Counted from the stretch's first letter, positions 1-11,513 are shown. The stretch: DNA of 64,000 nt from Hippopus hippopus (GCA_946811185.2 OX328103.1:186001-250000), one strand, 5' to 3'. Notes: generated by a model not told the origin, from the letters alone. Made by a program: numbers and translations.

Positions 1-189
1 CAAGTTGAAAGCATTTGCAGATGACAAAATAAATGTGACTCAAAAATTAAAATTTGTTCTTGAGGTAGAAAATATTGTTGGAAAGGTAGAAAATGATGGT
101 TACCAGCATTTTCTACTTTTCCCACAATGTTTTCACAAAGTCTTCACCTCAGAGTCCTTAAAACCTGGAACTGTTAGGTAAAGGGTTAA
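1..189 (-). mobile_element. MITE-A, cut by window edge
   Basis: It begins inside the long arm, has the hairpin with a slightly mismatched stem, and ends GTTAGGTAAAGGG-TTAA. Confidence 0.85.
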
Positions 190-528
190 CGCTTTATCAC
201 ACAATCCCAAAGTTTAATGACCCCGAGGAAGACACCTTTTGAAAGCATTATGGGAAAAGAAAATGCTGGTACCTGGTAAACATTTAGACTTGTTTACATT
301 TTACCAAATGAAAAATATCTAGACTGGTCCAAATTCAAAGTATCTACAAACGACAAATTAAATGTGGTTCAAATGACAATCTCTGTCATTGACAGAGTAG
401 AAAACATTGTGTGGAAAAAGGAGAAAATACTGGTTTCTAGCATTTTATTGTCTCCTTTTCCCACAATGTGTTCAAAAGCTTTCTTTCTTAGGATCATTAA
501 AACTCAGGATTGTGTGGTAATGGGTTAA
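186..528. mobile_element. MITE-A, two fused copies
   Basis: It starts at the TTAA shared with the previous copy, in + orientation. At about 270-290, inside the hairpin, it switches to a - oriented copy that ends GTGTGGTAATGGG-TTAA at 528. Confidence 0.75.
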
Positions 529-654
529 GTCACCCGAGAGAAATTTGTTTCAGGAAGTAAAGTGTTAAAACTTTTGACATGTTCTTAAAAATTGGTATGT
601 TGACATAAGTATATAATTATAGATTCACCTTAACCCTGTATGCGTCTTTCACGA

Positions 655-745
655 CTAAAGTTGCCTTTGCAGCCAGTGTAGATCAAGATCAGGCTGCACA
701 GAACGTGCAGCCAGATCTTTGATATACACTGTTCGCTTTGCTGAA
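655..745. repeat. Family B palindrome
   Basis: A GTGTAGATCAAGATCAGGCT arm and a degraded complementary arm surround a GAACGTGC centre. Confidence 0.7.
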
Positions 746-874
746 ACATTGTAGTCCAAAGCAATTGTTCAGATCAAATTTCTAGGATGAACAGGTTTTA
801 TTAGATGCTCAAAGGGTTAATACAAGTTCTAGTTTTGAAAATAATTGCCACTGTTTTTTTTTCTCGTTTATTGA

Positions 875-1360
875 CATAACTTTAAAGGCCCAATAGGTGC
901 AAAATATAAACAATGCCAGTGTTAAAATGCATTAAATTCAAATCATACCATTTGAAAGTATGGAAGTAACTGTGAAGATATTCATCTGTTACTTTACAGT
1001 CAGTCCAAGTCTTAGTCACCAGCAGAAAAATTTGAATTTAACCCTTAACCACACGAGAAAAATTTAGATTTGTCTAAATTGAAAGCATTTCCAGACCACA
1101 ATTCAAACTTGGCTCAAATGACAAAATTTGTTTTTGACAGGGTCGAAAACATTGTGGAAAAAGGAGAAATTGCTGGTTACCAGCATTTTCTCCTTTTTCC
1201 ATACTGTTTTCAAAGGACCTCTTCTTTAGAGTTGTCGAAACTCAGCATTGTGTGGTAAAGGGTCAAAACCAGGTAAGAAGTATAGAAAAGATGGAGCAAC
1301 TTTGCAACTTTTATCCGAGTTTTAAAATTAATTTTTCTGCCAGCATCATTGTCAGGGTCA
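875..1360. mobile_element. Family C foldback, split by a MITE-A
   Basis: The left arm (875-1037) carries AAATCATACCATTTGAAAG and the AGTCAGTCCAAG motif. The right part resumes at 1267 with AACTTTGCAACTTTTATCC and TAATTTTTCTGCCAGC. The MITE-A at 1038-1266 lies between them. Confidence 0.7.
1038..1266 (-). mobile_element. MITE-A nested in family C
   Basis: It has TTAA at the left and the variant TCAA at the right, with both ends of the CCCTTAACCACAC / GTGTGGTAAAGGG type. The hairpin is intact but for a few mismatches. Confidence 0.85.
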
Positions 1361-1420
1361 TTTATAAATGGGATCATACGGTACAGGCATTCGGCTAATC
1401 TTGGGTGATCCATTGATCAA

Positions 1421-2187
1421 ATCCTATTATGATAGATGATATGCATCTACATTGTATGTACATTTCTTTGCTGGCAATAAACTGCTTCACCATTCTTAAA
1501 ACTGTAAGGCTCCACTTAAAAAAAGAAAACATCAGTCACAATTTGCTTTTGAAATCTTTCTAAACACATTTCCATTCACAAACAGTTTGTACCTCCAATT
1601 TTATTCTGGTCTACAAATTCCATTGGCAGATTTTACCATCAGATTGGTAGATGTGCATGGCAGTATTCTACTGGTACTTACCTTTTTTTCTTGCTGCACA
1701 TTTTGTTTTCTACTAGCAAATTTCACGGTTTCGGAAACTTTTGTAAGTAAAAACCTTACGCTCTCAAATCATCATGAGGTTTGTGCAGCAAAAAATGGGC
1801 AACTTGCAGGAAGGTGAAGTTTGATATTTGTTTTCCTGCTTTTGACCATTCAAATATGGCTAATAACTTCATTGTGTATGTTGATGTTGTTGCTAATCAA
1901 TTCAAATGGATGCCACCATGTTTAAGATCATGTGACTGACAGCGCTTCAAAATGGCGACTTTACAAGGACAAGGTTAGATGTAGTTATGAAATTAGTCGA
2001 GTTGTGACAAGTTGCTGTAAAGGGTCAGGGTGACATTAACCTCATCTACTAATGACCTACCTGTTCAATTAATGAGACATTTGGTGCCAGTTTGCTCAGT
2101 CTTTCTTGCAGGTATATGTTGGAATGCGGGCGACCATTATGGTAGGGTCTGTACCCCGACAGGAAGTAAGAAAGACATATGGCAGAC
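1421..2187. other. No gene or known repeat recognised
   Basis: AT-rich low-copy sequence. Short reading frames are present, but none is bounded by splice signals or shows a recognisable domain. Confidence 0.5.
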
Positions 2188-3055
2188 GGTCCATTACCTG
2201 AAAAAGAATCAGAAAAAAACTTGTTCAGTACCCACTGGTCAAAGTATCCATGTAGAAATGTCCTTGGGCAAGAAACTGCACAACCCAGCCTAATTACGTG
2301 ACTGATAGACCCAGGGTTCATTACCTGAAACAGAATTAGTAAAAATTTCTTCAGTTCCCAACTGGTCAAAGTGTTCATAATTATGGGAATGCCCTTTGGC
2401 AAGATACTGTACAGCTCCAGCAACTAATTTAACTTATGAACCCAGGAAAGACAATGAAAGAAACTTATGTCTTTCCATTAAAGCCCCAAAACATGTAGCT
2501 GCCAATAGTAAACAAAGCAGGTGTTTAAATGTGCTTAAGTTTAAATGTAAGAAAACTATTGTGCATTTTAAGTCTTTTGTTTACTTTTCACTTGCCAAGC
2601 TCCGGTAGCTCAGTTGGTAGCATGCAGGACTTGAGAACATGGGGTCGTGGGTTTGATCCCTGGCTCAGCCAATTTCTTTCCGAGGACTGATGATAGTCAT
2701 TGCAACAGGATTCATTCCTCTCCCACCGCTGATCATTGTTTCAACAATGGTTATGTGGGAAAGCAGCCAGTGGCTTGGAAAGAAAACTGTGCTGATACTG
2801 GTGAAAAAAACTCCAGGAAACCAAAGATGGATAGGAGCACTGGCCACCACGATATAACTGAAATAATGTTGAAAATGACGTTAAACACCATACAATCAAT
2901 CAATCAATCATTACCTGAAACAGAATTTGAAAAAACTTGTTCATTTCCACACTGGTCAAAGTTTTCATATGGGAATGCCCTTGGGCAAGCCGTAAGGCAC
3001 TGTACAGCCCAAGCAACATATGTAATTAATGAACCCAGGAAAGAGAATGACTGAA
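2188..3055 (+). repeat. Three copies of a 127-145-bp unit around a SINE
   Basis: Units start with CATTACCTGAAA at 2191, 2318 and 2909 and share ACTGGTCAAAG and ATGCCCTTGGGCAAG. The first two are in tandem (127-bp step). The third is separated by a family C arm and a SINE-a. They are diverged and have no coding signal. Confidence 0.75.
2598..2910 (+). mobile_element. SINE-a (tRNA-headed, AATC tail)
   Basis: An A-box-like TAGCTCAGTTGGTAG at 2606-2620 and a B-box-like GGGTTTGATCC at 2649-2659 form a tRNA-derived head. The body contains TGATAGTCATTGCAACAGGA and the 3' end is ACACCATACAATCAATCAAT. It lies inside a family C arm. A tRNA-derived pol III SINE is the family inference. Confidence 0.85.
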
Positions 3056-3059
3056 TTTT

Positions 3060-3335
3060 TATGCCTTTCCATTAAAGTTCAAACAGCTGCCAAAAGTAAC
3101 CAAAGCGGGTGTTAAAATGTGCTTAAATTCAAAGCACACAGTTTAAAAGTAAGAAAACTATTGTGAATTTTAAGTCTTTTGTTTACTTTTCATCCAATTT
3201 TAGAATTAATTTTTCTTCCACTTGGACTGACTGTACAAAAACAGATTGACATCTTCACAATAATTTCCATAGTTTAAAAAGGTATAACTTAAATTCAAAT
3301 TCATTTTAAAACCCAAATTTTTGGGCAGCTATTGT
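3060..3335. mobile_element. Family C foldback copy
   Basis: It carries CAGCTGCCAAAAGTAACC, the TTACTTTTCATCC turn and the complementary TTGACATCTTCACAATAATT arm. Confidence 0.7.
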
Positions 3336-3410
3336 TTCTTTTAAGTTTTTTTTTTCAAAATAATAAAGGCAGAACTAGATAAAACCAGAATTTTGAAAGC
3401 AATACAGCAC

Positions 3411-3603
3411 TTAACTTTTTACCTGATGACAAGATATAGAACATGTCCAAAATGAAATTTTTTGCAGGCCCCAAAATTAATAAAATGTGGCTGAAATGAT
3501 GGAATTTGTTTTAGAAATGGCTGGTAACCAGCATTTTCTCTTTTTTCCACAATGTTTTCAAAAGGCATTTCTCTTCAAGGATTGATTGGTAAAAAATTGT
3601 TGA
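3411..3603 (-). mobile_element. MITE-A, degenerate
   Basis: It starts TTAACTTTTTACCTGATGAC. The upstream stem arm is mostly lost (ATGGCTGGTAACCAGCATT remains). The right TTAA has decayed. Confidence 0.65.
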
Positions 3604-3829
3604 CACAAAATCATGCATGATGTTATTTTACCACACACAGAGTACAAAACAATAGGATTTCATGTGAATTATGAAATGTCATGAAACATTAAATGCATTA
3701 GTCATAAGAACAGCCGAAAACATATGACTATTTCTACTAATCTGTTCATAAACATGCTAGGTTTTATATTTGATAGAATGTAGATCTAAGAATAAAGAAT
3801 AAGATTTAATGGTTTTTACACAACTCAAA

Positions 3830-4419
3830 CTCTTTACGAAATGACAAAATTAAAGACTTGTCAAAATTCATAGTATTTGCAGATAACAAATTAAAGGTAG
3901 TTGCTCAACATTACCTGTTACAGAAATCAATGTTTGCAAATTAAATCTCCTTTTCCTTCCCGCATAAACCCTTTACCTCACAATCCTGTGTTTTAACAAC
4001 CCTGAAGAAAGAATGCTATTAAAAACATAGTGTGAAAAGGAGAAAAATGCTGGTAGCCAGCATTTTCTCCTTTTCCCACAATGTTTTCTACCCTATCAAA
4101 GAGAGATATCACCATGTGAGCTTCATTCATTTTATCATCTGCACACACTTTCAAATTTGGTCGGGTCCACAATTTTGTCGTTTGGTAAAGAGATAACCCT
4201 TTACCACACAATCCCGACTTTTAATAACCCTGAGAAAAAAAGGTTTTTCAAACATTGTGGGTAAAGGAGAAAATGCTGGTAACCAGCATTTTCTCCTTTT
4301 TCCACAGTGTTTTCTAACCTTCTACATATAAAATCAACTGTTTGAGTCACATTTGTTTTGTTGTCTGCAAATGCTTCCAACTCAGACTAGTCAAAAACTT
4401 TGTTGTTAGGTAGAGTTAA
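3830..4419 (+). mobile_element. MITE-A array of three
   Basis: A truncated - copy (about 3830-3960) is followed by two head-to-tail + copies, 3965-4196 and 4193-4419, which share an ATAA (decayed TTAA) junction at 4193-4196. Both + copies keep full hairpins. Confidence 0.85.
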
Positions 4420-4502
4420 GCCACTTTCAGTATAAAAAGAAATGTAAATTTCAAAGAATTTTCAAAAGCCGACTTTCTCGCAAAAATGCAAGAGTATCTC
4501 AC

Positions 4503-4550
4503 AAAAACAGAGTAGATCCAAGATCAGACAGCATGTTCTGTGAGACCATG
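4503..4550. repeat. Family B half palindrome
   Basis: Only one arm (GTAGATCCAAGATCAGAC) and the AGCATGTTCTGTGAGAC centre survive. Confidence 0.5.
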
Positions 4551-4740
4551 TATGAGGTCAATACAAAACAGTCAAGGCCAGGTTGTGTCAATCATTATCA
4601 CTAATTCCATGGAAGCCAAACATGTTTTTTCCCTTTCTGGCTTACTGTCATGGTTTAACCTTATACTTTATAGTACTGTATTAATATTCCACAGTTCTGT
4701 TCTCTCATACCACTAATCTTTCTCCCATATCAAATAAGAA

Positions 4741-5156
4741 AAATGCTTTGAAGGCCTCCGAAATATGAAATGCATTTTCTATCCATCTCAATCTGTGCAA
4801 CCTTGCAGCCATCAGGGGCAACAATTGGCATGAAGATACAAAAATTATCATAGTTTCGTACAAGAAATATGAAATGGGGTAAAAAACTGACTGAAAACTG
4901 CCTTAACTCTTTACCAAATGACAAAATTTTAGACGTGTCCATTGAGAGCATTTGCAGACGACAAATTAAACATGACCCGAAAATTAAAATTTGTTTTGGG
5001 AAGGGTAGAAAACATGGTAGGAAAAAGGAGAAAATGCTGGTTACCAGCATTTTCTCCTTTTCCTACAATGTTTTCGAAAGGCTTCTTTCTCAGGGTCGTT
5101 AAAAGTCAGGATTGTGTGGTAAAGGGTTAAAACGAGTATAGATGTATCTTTAATTG
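4741..5156. mobile_element. Family D element split by a MITE-A
   Basis: It reads in reverse from GGCCTCCGAAATATG to AAAAAACTGACTGAAAA, is interrupted by the MITE-A at 4903-5130, and resumes with ACGAGTATAGATGTATCTTT-AA, the family D terminus. Compare the uninterrupted copy at 48139-48492. Confidence 0.75.
4903..5130 (-). mobile_element. MITE-A nested in family D
   Basis: This 228-bp copy is flanked by exact TTAA at 4903-4906 and 5127-5130, with an intact hairpin. The interrupted family D sequence gives direct evidence of the TTAA target. Confidence 0.9.
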
Positions 5157-5192
5157 GAATAGTCCTAGGGCAGCAGGAGCCTATTTCTTGGC

Positions 5193-5419
5193 TTAACCCT
5201 TTACCACACAGCGAAATTTCACACTAATCCACATTGAGTGAATTCACAGAGGACAATTTACATGTTTTCAACTGATTACACCTGTTCTTGAATAGGTAGA
5301 AAACATTGTGGGAAAAGGAGAAAATGCTGGTTACCAGCATTTTCTCCTTTTCCCACAATGTTTTCTAAAGCCTTCTTTCTCAGGGTCGTTAAAAGTAGGG
5401 ATTGTGTGGTAAAGGTTAA
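5193..5419 (-). mobile_element. MITE-A
   Basis: TTAA lies at both ends, and both termini are of the CCCTTTACCACACA class. The hairpin (GAAAACATTGTGGGAAAAGG arm) is perfect. Confidence 0.9.
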
Positions 5420-5442
5420 GTTGTTTATGGAAGATAGGTTGA

Positions 5443-5648
5443 TTAACCCTTTACTAAATAGAACAGTTTTAGACTTGTTTAAATGAAATACATTTGCAGC
5501 CAACAAAGAAGGTGTGCCCTACACAATAGCATTAGTCTCTGATAGGGTAGAAAACAGTGTAGCAAAAAGATAAAATGCTGGTTACCATCAATTAATCCTT
5601 TTTCCTTGAGGTCATTGAAATTCCAGATTGTGTGATAATGGGTTTTTA
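5443..5648 (-). mobile_element. MITE-A, collapsed right stem
   Basis: It starts TTAACCCTTTACTAAATAG. After CTGGTTACC most of the complementary arm is deleted. Confidence 0.75.
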
Positions 5649-5649
5649 A

Positions 5650-6490
5650 AAGGGAACAGTCCATGGGCAGTGGGACCTATTTCTGAAGCATAAGTTGATT
5701 ATCAAAGGTAAGGTGATTACGTTAGTGACCCATGGTCAAGGCTAGTGGAATTTCGTCGCCAGTACGCCACATGTTCGCAAAGTGGGCAGTGGGTGGCAAC
5801 TGTACCCATATTATGACCTGAGATCGAAAAGTCGGTTTAAAAACTTTTAAGTGCTTCTTGTTTAAATTCCAATAATTCTGACATAGTTCTTTAGTCCAAA
5901 TGTTGACATTTCTGAGCCCTACCCCACACTTGTATTATACTGGATTAACTCTTAAAGGTGGGTATTTAGATTTTTCACATCTCACCAAATTAAAAAATAT
6001 ATATATCACTGAAATTTATATGAAAAAACAATACAAATCATCAATAATTAAGAATCATAAAATTACAAAAAAAAATTTTTTTGATGGTGTTCCCTTAGAA
6101 GGCTACGTAGCCTCTTAAGGTATTTTTAGATTTCGCGCCAGAAATCAAAAAAAGCATTGTGGGAATGTCAAGTGACCGGCACGTGACTAATGATGCTTAA
6201 ATTCCATAACATAACAAACATGCAATTATTTTCCATAATGTCTTCTTCGGACGCTACGTTTGAAGCTTCGTCTGTGTATTTCCAGTATGTAAATGAGCGA
6301 GTTGCTCATGTAAAAATAGAACGTGTTTCCCGTCGGTGGCGACCTGGGCCGTAGTAAATCTCTTATTTCTCTTGTTGTTGGATGGTTTTCAACTACTGGG
6401 GTTTTATGAATGAAAATTAAAAGGCTTTGGGAGTATAAGGATGATTTTTTTTGTATTTTTGTAAAATTTTCGTCCCAAAATCTGAAGGGC
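5650..6490. other. Low-copy AT-rich stretch with short palindromes
   Basis: No gene recognised. It holds a GGCTACGTAGCC palindrome at 6100-6111, a CACGTGAC motif at 6180-6187, and weak AGGTGG/CCACCT ends next to TTAA (5952 and 6496) that could mark another element. Confidence 0.4.
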
Positions 6491-7146
6491 CACCTTTAAC
6501 CACACAATCTCGAGTTTTAATGACCTTGTAAGAGAAGCCTTTTGTAAACATTCCAGGAAAAGGTGAAAATGGTGGCATCCATCATTTTCATCTTTTCCCA
6601 CAATGTTTTCTACCCTATCAAATACAAATCCATCATTTGAGCCAAATTTAAATTGTTGTCTGCATATGCTTTCAATTTGGACAAGTCCACAATTTTGTTG
6701 CGTGGTTAAGAGTTAACTCAATACCGAAGTTTTAACAACCTTATAGAAAAACGCTTTTGAAAGACATTGTGAGAAAAGAAGGAAATTCTGGTTACCACAT
6801 TGTTTTTCTATCCTTAAAAAAATAAATTTTAGTATTTTAGTCATATTTTGAAGTTGTCATCTGCAAATGCTTTGAATTTGAGCATGTCTATAATTTTACC
6901 ATTTAGTACAGAGTTATCTCTTAACCAAACTACAAAATTTCAGACTCTTCCAAATTGGTAGCATTTGAAGATGACATTTGAAATCAAATGTGGCTCAAAA
7001 GAGAGTATTAACTTTGAAATGATAGATAGCATTAATTGAAAAGGAGAAAATGTTGGTTACCAAGCACTTTCTTCTCCTCAAAGTTTTCAAAAATGCCTTC
7101 CTTCTCTATAGTCGTTATAGCTCAGGATTGTTTGACATAGGTTTAA
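6490..7146. mobile_element. MITE-A array of three
   Basis: The copies are 6490-6716 (+), 6713-6916 (+, most of the right stem lost) and 6921-7146 (-, weak hairpin). The first two share the TTAA at 6713-6716. Confidence 0.75.
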
Positions 7147-7153
7147 TAATGAC

Positions 7154-7172
7154 CCCCCCCCCCCTCCCCAGG
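7154..7172. repeat. Poly-C tract
   Basis: A run of C broken by a single T, next to a decayed MITE-A end. Length is likely unstable or assembly-sensitive. Confidence 0.7.
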
Positions 7173-7293
7173 ACAGCTTTTTGTGACCTGTTGAAAGAGA
7201 CAGATATTAAAAATATTGAGCTACAAGAAGAGTTGTTCATTATTAACAAGCAATTTCTCCTTTTGCCACCATGCTGTCACATGTTTTCATTCA

Positions 7294-7695
7294 TTAACTC
7301 TTTACCACACAACAAAATTGAAGACTCATCGGATCCAAATTGAAAGCATTTGCAGACAACAAATTGAATGTGGCAAAAATGATGAGATTTGTATCAAAAA
7401 GAGTTGAAAACATTGTGGGAAAAGAAGAAAATGCTGGTAACCAGCATTTTCTTCTTTTTCCACAATGTTTCAAAAGTAATTTTCCTTGAGGTCAAGATTG
7501 TGCTGTAATGTGTTAAACCTTTATTACACGAAAAATTAAAGATTCGTTAGAATGGAAAGTGTTTTCAAAAGACAATAAATGTGTGTCAAAAGTTGAAATT
7601 TAATTTGTTTTGGGTAGAAAACATTGTTGGACAAAAAGAAAAAGGTGGTAAATGATCTTTCAGATGCTCTTCCTTAATGAGCTTTGCTGTAATGA
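7294..7695 (-). mobile_element. MITE-A tandem pair
   Basis: 7294-7516 is a full - copy with TTAA at both ends. A second, truncated - copy starts from the shared TTAA at 7513 and loses its hairpin after about 7640. Confidence 0.75.
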
Positions 7696-7852
7696 TTATA
7701 TCAATCTACCTAACTTGCTTCTCTCTTTCATCTTGAATATTACGTAACCCTGATCCTGCTACATAAGTTAAAAGAAACTTTTAAAGCCAAAAGTACACTC
7801 CCAAATGTTGCTATTTCAAATTAATTTTTTTGAATAAAAATCATCTTTTTAT

Positions 7853-7915
7853 CGGACAGTGTAGATCCAAGATCAGACTGCCCGTTCTGTGCAGTCTGAT
7901 CTTAATCTACACTAT
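7853..7915. repeat. Family B palindrome
   Basis: GACAGTGTAGATCCAAGATC and its complement flank a CCGTTC centre. Confidence 0.8.
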
Positions 7916-8234
7916 CCAAATAGGATTACTGAGTCATGCTAAGCAGCCTAAGGGTAAACTTATCAATAATAATGACTGAGGGTTTTTTTTTTGCAACAAG
8001 ATCATTAGGTTTCCAAGCTTTTAATTTCATCCCAAAACTTAAAAAGATTTTATAAACTGTGGATATGAGTATTTCCATGGTTACCTAAATTTTTGTCCAC
8101 CCTTAACTTGTTTAAAATAAGCTGGTAGAGTTAGCAAGTAATTCCATGCCCTTCATCAGTCGAGTTATCAACTTATATTACCGACTGATTCTTTAACTCT
8201 TTGCCAAGCCTCTGTCGCCAATTTCCATACCATA

Positions 8235-8497
8235 CACATATCGTGTAAAAAGCGTTGCCTGTTTGATCTTTCTGAGGATTAATGATAGTCATTGCAAAAC
8301 AATACATTCCTCTCTCACAACTGATTCCATGAAGGTTATGTGGGAAAGCAGCTAGTGGCTTGCACAGAATATTGCGCAAAGTACCGTGCTGGTAAAAGAA
8401 ACTCCAGGAAAGCATGAATAAGTACAAAGGACACCAAGATATAACCGAAATAATCTTAAATCTAGAATATACATGATGCAATTAATCAATCAATTTA
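8235..8497 (+). mobile_element. SINE-a, truncated head
   Basis: The body TGAGGATTAATGATAGTCAT and the tail CAATTAATCAATCAATTT are present. The tRNA head is degraded to CTGTTTGATC. Confidence 0.7.
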
Positions 8498-8524
8498 ATG
8501 AATGTATTGCTATTACAATTATCT

Positions 8525-8946
8525 ATTTCAATCCCCAATTTTAACTACTTCTGCAAAAACAGGCTTTTGAAAACATTGTTGGAAAAGGAGAAAATGCTGG
8601 TAACCAGCATTTTCTCACTTTCCTACAATGTTTTCTATCCCTAGCAAAGACCAACTTCTTTCTTTAAGCTATATCTAATTTGGCATGCTTCTTCACAATC
8701 ATGCTATCAATTCGGACCAGTCTAAAACAGTATTGTCTAGCAAAGAGTTAACTCTTTCACAAACAACAAAATTTTAGACTGGTCTGAATTAAAGCCTTTG
8801 TAAGCAACAAATTGAAGTGGCTCAAATGATGAAATTTGTTCTTGTTAGGGTAAAAACATTACGGGAAAAGGAGAATTTTCAACAATGTTTTCAAAACTCT
8901 TCCCGTCCACGTTCATCACAACTCGGGATTACGGGAAAAGAGTTAA
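8525..8946. mobile_element. MITE-A inverted pair
   Basis: A + copy (8525-8751) and a - copy (8748-8946) share the TTAA at 8748-8751. The second has lost half of its hairpin. Confidence 0.8.
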
Positions 8947-9190
8947 AACAGCAAAACTGTAAAAAATCAAAATATTTTAGTCCTCATAATGACTCAGTAA
9001 CAAAAAGAACAGACTGGTAAAACATCAAAATACATGTACATCGCATAAAAAATTATAATGAGAATTAATGACCTATAATAATTACCCAAGAAGACTTCAA
9101 AGAGACGGTTATAGAAGCTATCAGATACAAATTTGCTATTACTGAGGCCGTAATTACCCAGCATGCATCTTTCCGCTGTTTCACAGCTCT

Positions 9191-9396
9191 GTAACTCTTT
9201 ATCAAATGACAAAATTATGTAATCGACAAAACTGAAAGCCATAATTTGCATACACCAACTTTGATGTAACTTAAAATTAATGATGATTTCAGTCTTTGAT
9301 ATGGCAGAAAACAGTATTTTCTTATTTTCCCACAAAGTTTTCAAAATAATTCTCTTTCAGGGTCCTTTAAACTTGAGAGTGTGTGGTAAAGAGTAA
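9191..9396 (-). mobile_element. MITE-A, hairpin decayed
   Basis: It is flanked by GTAA on both sides (decayed TTAA). Ends are AACTCTTTATCAAATGAC and GTGTGTGGTAAAGAG, with half a stem. Confidence 0.7.
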
Positions 9397-9442
9397 AATT
9401 TAATGGCAACACAGAATTTTAACTCTTCACTGTACAGCAAAT

Positions 9443-9671
9443 TTAACCCTTTACCAGATGACATAATGTAAGCCTTGTCCAAATTGAAAGCATTTGCAGA
9501 CAACAATTTCAATGTGGTTCGAAAGGTGCAATCTTGCTTTGATAGGGTAGAAAACATTGTGGAAAAAAGAGAAAATGATGGTTACCAGCATTTTCTCCTT
9601 TTCCCACAATGTTTTTAAAAGGCCTCTTTTACAGGGTCGTAAAAACCTGGGATTGTTTGGTAAAGGGTTAA
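9443..9671 (-). mobile_element. MITE-A
   Basis: TTAA at both ends, with a full hairpin carrying two mismatches. Confidence 0.9.
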
Positions 9672-9935
9672 GACTTTTCCAAATTCAAAGCACTTGCAGT
9701 CAATAAATCAAACACAGCCATAGTGAAAGGAGATTTGTCTTTGAAAGAATAAAATTGTAGAGGAAAAAGGGCTAAATGCTAGTATTTAGCATTTTCTCCT
9801 ATTCCCATGATGTTTTCTACCGTTTCAAATACAAATCTCATAATTTATGCCACATTTGATAATTTTGTTGTCTGCAAATGCTTTGAATTTGGACAAATCT
9901 TAACTATTTTTTCCTCCATAAAAGGGTACAGGAGC
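9668..9935. mobile_element. MITE-A variant with two long arms
   Basis: It shares TTAA with the previous copy. A long-arm sequence lies on both sides of the hairpin (CAAATTCAAAGCACTTGC left, GCAAATGCTTTGAATTTGG right), so the element is almost a complete foldback. Confidence 0.7.
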
Positions 9936-10004
9936 TAATAAATTAAATGTTTCAAGCCATTAGTCAAAACTTATAATTGCCATTTTTATCCTTTCACAAC
10001 TACA

Positions 10005-10060
10005 GTTGCCTTTGTGGCCTGTGAAGATCAAGATCTTTGATCTACACTGTCGGTTTTGCT
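10005..10060. repeat. Family B palindrome, internal deletion
   Basis: GTGAAGATCAAGATC directly joins TTTGATCTACACTGTCGG. The central arms are missing. Confidence 0.6.
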
Positions 10061-10197
10061 GAAACATAACAGAAAAGAAGAAACCATGACATTGCAATAA
10101 TCTTGCACTTATTCCTGACCGAAAAATTATGTTCATATGGATTTATTTGATGTTTCAATGATTGAAGTTCCTTTTACCTGAAAATATCTAATAGCCC

Positions 10198-10602
10198 TTA
10201 ACCCTGTACCGCACCATGCCAATTTTAAACAACCTTGGGAAAGAAGGCTTTTGAAAACATTGTGGGAAAAGGAGAAAATGCTAGTAACCCTATCAAAGAA
10301 AAATTGCACCATTTGAGCCACATTGAAATTGTCGTCTGCAAATGCTTTCAATTTGGACAAGGCTAAAATTTTGTCATCTGGCAAAACGTTAAGCAGCATA
10401 CAGGCAAAAAGTCCAAATTGAATGTTTTTGCAGACAACAAATTAAAGATAGCTAAAACGACGAAATTTGTTCTTGATAGAAAACACTGTGGAGAAAAGGA
10501 GAAAATGCTGGTTACCAGCATTTTCTCTTTTTCCCCACAATGTTTTCAACAGTCTTCTCCATCAAGTTCATTAACACTCAGGATTGTATGGTAAAGGGTT
10601 GA
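10198..10602. mobile_element. MITE-A pair, first with hairpin deleted
   Basis: In 10198-10392 (+), AGAAAATGCTAGTAACC runs straight into CTATCAAAG, so the whole right stem is missing while both TTAA flanks remain. 10405-10602 (-) lacks its left end. Confidence 0.8.
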
Positions 10603-11284
10603 CATAGATTTGAATCTTGTTTTTCGTCAAAATATTTTGCACAGCGAAGAAAAAAAAATGCTGAAACTGAATTAATTCAGTTTAATATACCATTAGATCA
10701 AAATCTTCATTTCATACAAATCTGTCATTTGAAAATAACCTCTTTTCATCAGAAAAAAAAACAAGTTAATTCAACCAATTACCATGATAACAGAAGTTAT
10801 TTTCTCCCCACTGGGACAGCCAGTGAATATACTGTGTTAAGTCTTAAAGTCTCAGTAGCGTCCAACTGAATAAACAATCTGTTTATAAAGTAAAAGTAAA
10901 TTTCATTTTTACCATGTAAAAATATGGTGACTATTATGACTTTCACGATATGTAAAGGTGCAGTTTGCAAAAGTTCCAGTCAATGGCAGAAAAAAGAATT
11001 TTGAAACTAGAACAGATCCTACCATGCCGCATTATCTGTTTGTTTACATCGATGATCGCCGACGATTAGCCGATTTTTTGTCGTAAATGTCCGCAGTGAC
11101 GTGTTAGTGACGTAAACACCACATGATCATTCAAAGCGTTGAAACAAACCCTTCATTCACTTGATTGTTTTGTCCCCATTCTACGCTTGAAAAACGTAAG
11201 TTTATCAACATCGTAAACAGAAACAACGACACAGGCTGATCATCGCTTATTCATTTATCATCACTACAGGAAGAGTTTACTACA
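10603..11284. other. No gene recognised
   Basis: Low-copy sequence with TGACGT and CACATGAT motifs around 11096-11130. It shows no clear terminal repeats and no supported exon. Confidence 0.45.
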
Positions 11285-11513
11285 TTAACCCTTTCCCACA
11301 CAATGACGACTTTTGACGACCCTGAGGTAGAAGCCTTTTGAAAACATTGTGGGAAAAGGAGAAAATGCTGGTAACCAGCATTTTCTCCTTTTCCCACAAT
11401 GTTTTCTACCCTTCCCAAGTCAAATTTCGATTTTTCAGTCACTTTTATTTTGTCGTCTGCAAGTGCTTTCAATTTGGACCAGTCTACAAATTTGTCGTGT
11501 GGTAAAGAGTTAA
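11285..11513 (+). mobile_element. MITE-A, near-perfect hairpin
   Basis: TTAA at both ends. The 66-bp hairpin (GAAAACATTGTGGGAAAAGG and complement) has no mismatch outside the turn. Confidence 0.92.

Noticed and set aside
5952..6499. Kolobok-like element with TTAA-AGGTGG ends
   Set aside because: Only six terminal bases match and the right TTAA may simply belong to the adjacent MITE-A.
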